NCBI GenBank assembly: GCA_017417585.1
Contig: JAFPYX010000026.1
Location: 88,577 to 152,576 of the forward strand
DNA from: Victivallales bacterium
GTDB taxonomy: Bacteria > Verrucomicrobiota > Lentisphaeria > Oligosphaerales > Oligosphaeraceae
Reading direction: 5' to 3'
DNA: 64,000 nucleotides
Numbering within the stretch: position 1 is the stretch's first letter; each line of letters starts with the position of its first letter. The position numbers and the translations under genes were made by a program. The notes under the pieces were generated by a model, which had not been told where the DNA came from, did not search any database, and worked only from the letters and a program-made list of their open reading frames with translations. Below, one piece after another: positions 61,701-64,000 of the stretch.

Positions 61701-64000
61701 ACGGTGTTCTCGGTACCGGTGGCAGGCTTAATCCACATCTCAATGGTGAAATCGCCAGAGTAGGTACGGTATTGCGTATTCGGGACGGGTTCGCGTTCAC
61801 CCACGGCGAAGCGGTCGGCTTCAGGCAGCGGGAAGTAGAGGGCACCGCTTGCGTCGGCAACGAGCGCCTCGGCAGGCAGAGACCCCAGATCAAGTGCGCG
61901 ATACGGAGCCTTCTCCGGGCGGAAGAGCGTCCAGTTCTCCGACTTGATGTCGTCCCAGGTGATGTCGGTGAGGGGCGCTCCGGCCTTGATGGTGACGCCA
62001 CCGAGGGTGACCTCCTCCTTCGCCACGACAACGGACATCGGATGGACGGGGCTGGCGCCCAAGGCGACTTCAATCTTGTCGGAGACGCCATCGTCATCGG
62101 TGTCGGACTTGGTGAGGTCGGTGCCGTAGTTGACCTCTTCGGAGTTCAGGAGTCCGTCTCCGTCGGAGTCGTAGTCGCCGTCGAGGGTCTTTCCGTCACC
62201 AGCCAGCGAGTACGGATCCTTGGGATCGCCACCGACGAGGTATTCGTAGTAGTCGGCCAGACCATCGGAGTCGTAGTCGGACTCGGCGTCCGCAGTTTCG
62301 ATGTCACCGAAGTGGGTGAACTCCCACCAGTCGAGGATGCCATCGGAATCCAGGTCGCCGTCCAGATAGAATGCCACATCGTTGCCCTCGTCGTCCTTCT
62401 GGGGCTCCTGGATGGAGAGTCGCGCGGCGGCGGCCAGCTTCATGACCAGACCGTCGCCGGCCATCTCCTCATCGACAAGGTCGGCATAGTAGTCGCGCTG
62501 AGTGCGGTAGTTCTGCCAAATCGAGCGGTAGCTCTCCAGGGTGGCAGTCTCCTCCTCGGTGGGATTGTCCTTGCTGTTGTAGCCCGTGCGATAGGCATTG
62601 TAGCGCTCGTAGGCGTTGTCGGTGAGTTCGGAGTAGTACTGGTAGAGCTGGTTGTAGGCAGAGAGCGTGGCGTAGGTCACGGCCTTGCACGTGTCCGCGC
62701 CAAAGTTGAACTGGAAGTATGCCGCCAGGTTTGTAGTAGACTCCGGCAGGAAGTCATCGATGCGGGCGAGGATTTCGTCCTCGGTGCGCTCGATGTTCCA
62801 GATGCGCAGTTCGTCCACATACATGGAGAGGCTGGAGCCGAGTGCGACGCCGTCGATGTTCCTGGTGTCGGCGGGCTGCCCGCCGACCACCAGGTCGCCG
62901 TCAGCGGAGGCGGAGTTGATACGCCCCTTCTCGGCGTCTGCGGTGCAGGTGTAGACAGCCGCCTCGTCATCCTCGGTCAGCTGCGCCACAAACATGTTGA
63001 CATGGTAAGTATTGGTGGTGTCCTGCTTGACCGCGACCGCCACATGGTTCCAGATGGTTTCATCGGGCGTGAAGGTCACGCCGTTCTCGGCGTCATCGGC
63101 GACGGTCGGGAAACTGTATTCCACCATGCGCTTGCCTTTGTCACGGTTGGACTTGATGGCAAACTTGAGCTGTCCACCCTCCAGATAGAGCTGGAAGTCT
63201 CCGGGGGTGGTGGTATCGGAGGTCTTCTGGAGAAGCATGCCGGTGTCGCTGGAGGCATCGGTGAGCTTGAACCACATCTCGAGGGTGTATTCCTGCGTGG
63301 AGGCAAGCTGGCCGTTGAAGTCCTCGACCACGCCGTAGGGATAGAGCGTCTCGGGCGCTTCCGGACGTGCGTTGATGTTGACTTCCTTGTCGGCCACGGG
63401 CTTCCCTTCGCCGTCCACGGCCTTGTATTCCGTGACTTTATGCGCCTCGGCCACCAGGTCAAGGGCACGGTTGAACCACGGGTCGGTCACGTCATTCGCA
63501 TCAGTGAGGAGGATCATCACCTCGTCCCAGTCGTCGAAGAGGCCGTCTCCGTCGGTGTCGGCCTTGGCCGGATTGGTGCCGAATTCGTTGACTTCCTCGC
63601 CGTTGAGCAGATAGTCGCCGTCGTAGTCCACCTCCGTGTCATCCGCGGCAAGGACGGACGGGTCGTCAAGCTGGTCGGTGACCTCCGTAGTCGGGTCGTC
63701 GTAGAGGTAGGCCTTGCCATCCTTCTGCAAGACGCGAGTGTATTCGCCGTTCACCCATGTGTAGAAGGAACGCTCCGTGGACTGCGTGGCCGTCGGGTCG
63801 ATGCCCATCTCGTAGCACTGGAGATCGGTGATGCCGTCGCCGTTGTAGTCGGAGGTTTCATCGGCTACCGCGAGGGCCTCCTCGTCGGTGCGCTCGTTGC
63901 CTTCCTCGTCATAGCGGAAGTACTTGAACTCCCAAGCGTCGGCGATGCCATCCTCATCGGTGTCAGTGTCATCGTCGTCGTCATCGTCGTCATCGTCGTC
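49781..64000 (-). CDS. Giant LamG/thrombospondin-3/subtilase surface protein (5' end beyond the window)
   Basis: An open frame of at least 4,739 codons; the start is beyond 64000. From the N-terminal side: a poly-Asp run (11 Asp at the edge), then alternating LamG-like jelly rolls and clusters of calcium-type DxDxDG repeats (for example DTDGDGLFDDWDE, DSDGDGLLNSEEV). LamG-like domains lie near 63330-62700, 61770-61170, 59780-59210, 58590-58030, 57560-57050, 55220-54620 and 53930-53330. Between LamG 5 and 6 are an I9-like propeptide (about 56950-56720) and a complete S8 domain with Asp (56603-56605), His (56426-56428) and Ser (55955-55957). C-terminal to this come a Pro-Glu linker, a short coiled coil (about 53270-53050), Ig-like parts, a PPC-like domain (about 51830-51350) and two GWNL repeats. 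It is probably secreted and calcium-stabilised, with cell-surface or substrate-binding and protease roles. Confidence 0.9.
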   Translation of the reverse strand, partial: DDDDDDDDDDDTDTDEDGIADAWEFKYFRYDEEGNERTDEEALAVADETSDYNGDGITDLQCYEMGIDPTATQSTERSFYTWVNGEYTRVLQKDGKAYLYDDPTTEVTDQLDDPSVLAADDTEVDYDGDYLLNGEEVNEFGTNPAKADTDGDGLFDDWDEVMILLTDANDVTDPWFNRALDLVAEAHKVTEYKAVDGEGKPVADKEVNINARPEAPETLYPYGVVEDFNGQLASTQEYTLEMWFKLTDASSDTGMLLQKTSDTTTPGDFQLYLEGGQLKFAIKSNRDKGKRMVEYSFPTVADDAENGVTFTPDETIWNHVAVAVKQDTTNTYHVNMFVAQLTEDDEAAVYTCTADAEKGRINSASADGDLVVGGQPADTRNIDGVALGSSLSMYVDELRIWNIERTEDEILARIDDFLPESTTNLAAYFQFNFGADTCKAVTYATLSAYNQLYQYYSELTDNAYERYNAYRTGYNSKDNPTEEETATLESYRSIWQNYRTQRDYYADLVDEEMAGDGLVMKLAAAARLSIQEPQKDDEGNDVAFYLDGDLDSDGILDWWEFTHFGDIETADAESDYDSDGLADYYEYLVGGDPKDPYSLAGDGKTLDGDYDSDGDGLLNSEEVNYGTDLTKSDTDDDGVSDKIEVALGASPVHPMSVVVAKEEVTLGGVTIKAGAPLTDITWDDIKSENWTLFRPEKAPYRALDLGSLPAEALVADASGALYFPLPEADRFAVGEREPVPNTQYRTYSGDFTIEMWIKPATGTENTVLFETRSTDTKWGWRLKLEDGSPKGEIFDATGAVVGWVGGVNNAEGSATPALQPNKWTYIALEWQSGEKALSLYRDRIAYIASLPVNYKIDFGDTAEYAALYKADGIAIDEFRFWSSARTPEQIEYWADRIIPSPLDSLISRMNPAYEPTSESRWNKYYYFSDYRLEANYRFDDGGETIEDFAHFQDKEYQLKGLNVATFNAEGIYENDETKTPDTVGAMAVEGTDDIDGDGIPEWWMKVWKQNSHWNAQDNAVTVPWIYTPGFEGAITRRNNFLHPNGWANTTIDWRDALVWNDDGTSILGLFGGQYGVTHSTLGGATAYSSVYEDYQLTTVYGGNASGQWGTSEGIFYDDYNGMSEMMKYVVAHKYFNVDHTPSKATLSLELYEAASVQSVWINGTQVTDLAGGGGNHDAVTISADITDLLHIGRNQIIVFWQRAVWSHYGPMKIPNPKDGTEVDHTQNTYAGSLDAYLEVDSLPVIVRGHANTFDPRACWYWVACTEDLVLEDRENFFRVAALDNNGFALYDTIETHPHFNGLENYGAMLDQDGDSLNLYQEFLVNTSPVSRDSDNNGITDDKEDYDFDGLTTGVEANTLGTDPLALDTDNDGVKDNVERGNGTDPCDWNDPAQNLFLYTDGSADGYLELPLQSRFALNTFTIEAKVRPDDPTAGGIIIQRIVGTVDPAKPVVNYEMGLVNENFAAAHGLDETAIGHPYLLITDKDGSTVGNLLVASVPLEAATWTHLAATFDESSSQLAIYINGEAKGTLQAATPTVSNGPAEIYTRVGVGYKGYIDELRFWKNAQSVDELKSAMDASLNGDEEGLVAYYRFDDADLESRLAVINEDAARKENGKVYTDDKLRDDTQPKPTYLLCADNFIGSGRDWLTGWKNAARLVKTATVTNIEEEPDDSDTDGDGIPDWWERANFGDLTTAGPGTVDGYTDADEDGLNDYYEYLAGTDPKNMNVNDTTLNPDGDGLTNLQEQKLGTLPKNPDTDDDGLLDGEEVTFDGDEIVAGSSSPLHSMGGYTVFPRSLKPAATGALVVPMTVAERGEGYNSWTVEAWVKAASGAVGNRAILTRKTWVVNNLDVSTIRTVFELGVDADGKAYLAYTEGLALKSFTFDAALPAGAWSHVAAVWDGIDKTLTLVANGTAVATKQFTNENVFFSVDGGNATMTIADGEWQDGDRIDEVRFWNRALTLADLTDNADILAQGNYNGLVRAFRFDDGGTTIEDFAHPGYKNFAAYAVKPAVAEWFDEADAIAMSGMDCANGSGMPDWFSSLYKVYDAGDDTDEDGLTNLYEYLAGTNPNVDNGDYDAMSADGQLTNGQKQAYGLDPRLADSDGDGVADYDEVKGGGNSFDRSDEEGFATDPLKPASKDNKDAAPNVLTFNGTALTVPNRSKYALEDGWTIMAMVKPGSSTGKLISRQVSSKGVNYELGFDSALKPYALFTTLTGKTVRVPENDSYSAELLDGDKWSHLAASFDPENGTLTLYVNGIDVARTYVNTGAPDYLVAPAYGDEADFVANVTLGDGYTGQMDQVAIFNSALDAQGVVASVGAALPANEAKAEAYGVRARGFRSNFTNPEDLVKFPMIEGQLNLKFQAPVSEELIAKAEELTGAKILSQSDLTGSYLVQLPKGTDMATAIRKIRTLNRDGELLYCEPNYKLEVSKTPNDPNFSALWGMEKIGAPEAWDSLTDAPEVVVAVIDTGVDYNHPDLAANMWVNEAEKNGEPGVDDDGNGFVDDIYGYDFVAGDADPMDGHHHGTHCAGTIGAVGDNGIGVAGVCWKVKIMALRAFDEQGFGSTAGEVNCIDYSIKMGAQISSNSWGGPVYSDVLFDAVSRAQDAGQLFIAAAGNETNDNDAQPNYPCGFDLDNIIAVAATDSNDALADFSNYGATTVDVAAPGVGILSTVPNSSYDSLDGTSMATPHVSGMAALLLGQSNGKASWQQLKATILNSADQVPALKGKVLTGARVNLANAVSTYKATGAVAVFSANAANDTYLYDLTEAEFGASAPEYVAGAPVAGRTAVEYTAGASVTALTDDDILVFNGDSDGDNMPNWYEMRMGLDPLVADGEDDPDGDGLTNFFEFRAGTCPWNAISDGATRDSELTNAVLSLTYLECQADGYDPLTDATTDQDDDTVLDTEDEDPADSTLPEAKRYLKAEGATAGLTLPEQLRFRADGDWSADLWIRMGKGTGTEDYTLVQRMVDSNLDGEGDVVECRMGLKWNAADEAWNLYAEQSGFPSVTARTEALLRHKTPQDAYKLRAESEASIASDEWVHVAAVKDDTGISLYINNVQIGDAKSNEWVAADNFPGPATTIVAANGFTGDIYTARIWDIACNGFDDYENIGATLPLTEYGLVAGYLFDDGGETVEDFTKPSDWLTGWQNAAILGENVTVEPIDDTPFEPEPEPEPEIVDTDGDGIDDEWEEKYFGDLETADATTDNDGDGVSDYYEYKMDYDPTSEKSDPRTYYTFVDGEYIQVTQQGNKVFDEDGKDVTAKLDDKSILNATDAEVDFDGDYLTNGEEAELGTSPLKKDTDSDGFEDGDEVDYLGSDPLDSDDPKINQQLDLIIGEHDITQYVFDDEAGELVEDTKTLEARTAPYAIVKDFADQIDSMQLYTIELKFKLAKDSGTAGTLAQKCDKNGNWGDFWLGLVENADGDGVLTYKYRTTGGKEATIAYPASYGVFNPPADGKDECWVHVALVMAQDSTGNTYHTTIYVNKDGEDLKTYRAKNKAGRLYATQREGDLVFGDLPSASARLSMALDEFRIWNVERTDQEIEAYRDVELSKETANLAVYFDFNGASADDETTVLAKVYGTLSAAAEAVADAEAAVEAAQASLAAASDTTTRTNAQAALDNAQAKLEAAQMAYEKLLTGDSAVFATLMKDACLDVATGAALAPGAGTLTVGIYAYSTGTEEGDEDPGEAYIGEGTADTLQAVILTYATTESGEEPTYKFFWLLTDSNGYKANNLGFADGVLNGVEEEEILGRNRELALEDTDVEDGDYIQLAVVAVDAEGNQVDLAVSKVIAIVADDPEAPQLLADLELVSPKDDQTGLPKNKALEVKVKNTNDVAGTVHIAWYKNLVMTKTATAELAAGATATLKMSDTKLLEDGDVWSFKVWFEDANGRRTAAIPPTDSADNPKKDDYMDDWVFLMIGEPYDKDEEEEAPSPRDYAAPSKPTAKVLPEVIYGEGSTQFGAPYCVASGSTGSYTFDYEYQWYYKAYGASTFVKAEGQTHAMWWGIKDFSTVSNDIGTSIGGFSTFVLDEGDQIYCVVTAVNIYGNASPSTASNRVTILATNADIYYEPNDSWKTAGRINSKLTMLNDSTNVQSHTFKSRDDHDWVWFVVPYRSDNKKQYVTFETNTGVMFGYGYTKDKFMVPNTALTLYRYNETTNRIKAIENVRDFSANDDSGAETVFARFERMELEPGIYYIDVYDEFMNSSDVGLVYYMHLYIESEADTGLMPTWDTSELGYHYEDVTTTDENGTTSTSTVLVYEDAVMLEPTNPTLNDDLEVTINAKCYDSDGKEIRSFYYVWFRNGEIVHLSGPNPITSQMSAELQDDLYTDDMLSAIKKDLTQESKVSGSLTFEHDVWQCLVVPYSDVDGYAYDAALETNTVVIGSPNSWSMTLSRGEFDGEIWNATDIVVLGWKENATNGFDPTLDDAAPSLTVPNIDGTYTRQVLENGTMYTLGLSNDAPYLQKDYRPFGKSASWFVVVEMGDTEKNGATTSTIAWNATGIPESSTGISIAQMKKRSDGFYDVVPGTSTTVTSGNAGYITLDATAFSELDTDSNGQKYAVFRVSIGGESDTIQEIKLTAGWNLVSFSLTPSSNDVDDVFIDKDGSKLYSGVVWEFSGGRYVEAKSVVAGKAYWLYSKKAAEIEVKGSIAADSIALEEGWNLIGPVYPVKDFVGTYKKSYPDVFAKIATNEAGGLEIYRFDYDKVTGNSNYALAVEGGKYVLKLGNGYWIKTTQAVDLPIVEAGE

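Overview
The window looks like the chromosome of a Gram-negative bacterium of the PVC group, most plausibly a Lentisphaerae/Victivallales-type or related carbohydrate-degrading lineage. This is inferred from several traits together: four tandem prepilin-like proteins with near-identical N-termini ([21 protein letters not shown] type), a FadL-type outer-membrane protein, ExbB/ExbD genes, secreted SGNH and sugar esterases, and a giant LamG/thrombospondin-3/subtilase protein. No rRNA, tRNA, CRISPR array, transposase or phage gene was seen.

Layout. (a) 337-7457, minus strand: an eight-gene surface-polysaccharide operon. It opens with a NusG-family antiterminator, followed by an initiating phosphoglycosyl transferase, an aldo/keto reductase, a membrane acyltransferase, a split transketolase, a GT4 glycosyltransferase and a TupA-like ATP-grasp protein. 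A promoter and a roughly 270-nt structured leader precede it. (b) 7998-18520, plus strand: a FadL-like porin, then the S-adenosylmethionine cycle (metK, a PfkB/adenosine-kinase-like gene, ahcY), a DUF374 acyltransferase, a UvrD/Rep helicase, and two EamA transporters flanking a Phd/PIN toxin-antitoxin pair. (c) 18673-22486, minus: four prepilin-like genes, at least three with their own promoter and three followed by hairpin terminators. (d) 22593-27558: a divergent formyltransferase, a lipoprotein, an ABC-2-type permease and metG. (e) 27680-44199: a polysaccharide-degradation neighbourhood (large secreted glycoside hydrolase, sialate O-acetylesterase-like protein, Gfo/Idh/MocA oxidoreductase, CE15-like glucuronoyl esterase, two DUF4886 SGNH genes, one broken). 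It is interleaved with a DUF4143 ATPase and a biosynthetic run, argG-panD-hom-pheA. (f) 44207-49667, minus: a phosphohexomutase, ExbD, an ExbB with a long coiled-coil N-terminus, a coiled-coil partner, and an SDR reductase. (g) 49781-64000, minus: a single reading frame of at least 4,739 codons, open at the right edge, encoding a giant secreted-type protein with seven LamG-like domains, many calcium-binding-type DxDxDG repeats and an intact subtilisin domain in the middle.

Two genome-wide habits stand out. First, promoters that can be read by eye repeatedly fit TTGAAA-like, exactly 16 nt, TATAAT-like. Second, gene junctions are full of short tandem arrays. These have strict 7-nt or 9-nt periods, plus units of 23, 25, 34 and 58 bp. 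Several of them contain the stop codon of the upstream gene or the start codon of the downstream gene. These arrays are the strongest candidate here for something not generally described in this kind of organism.
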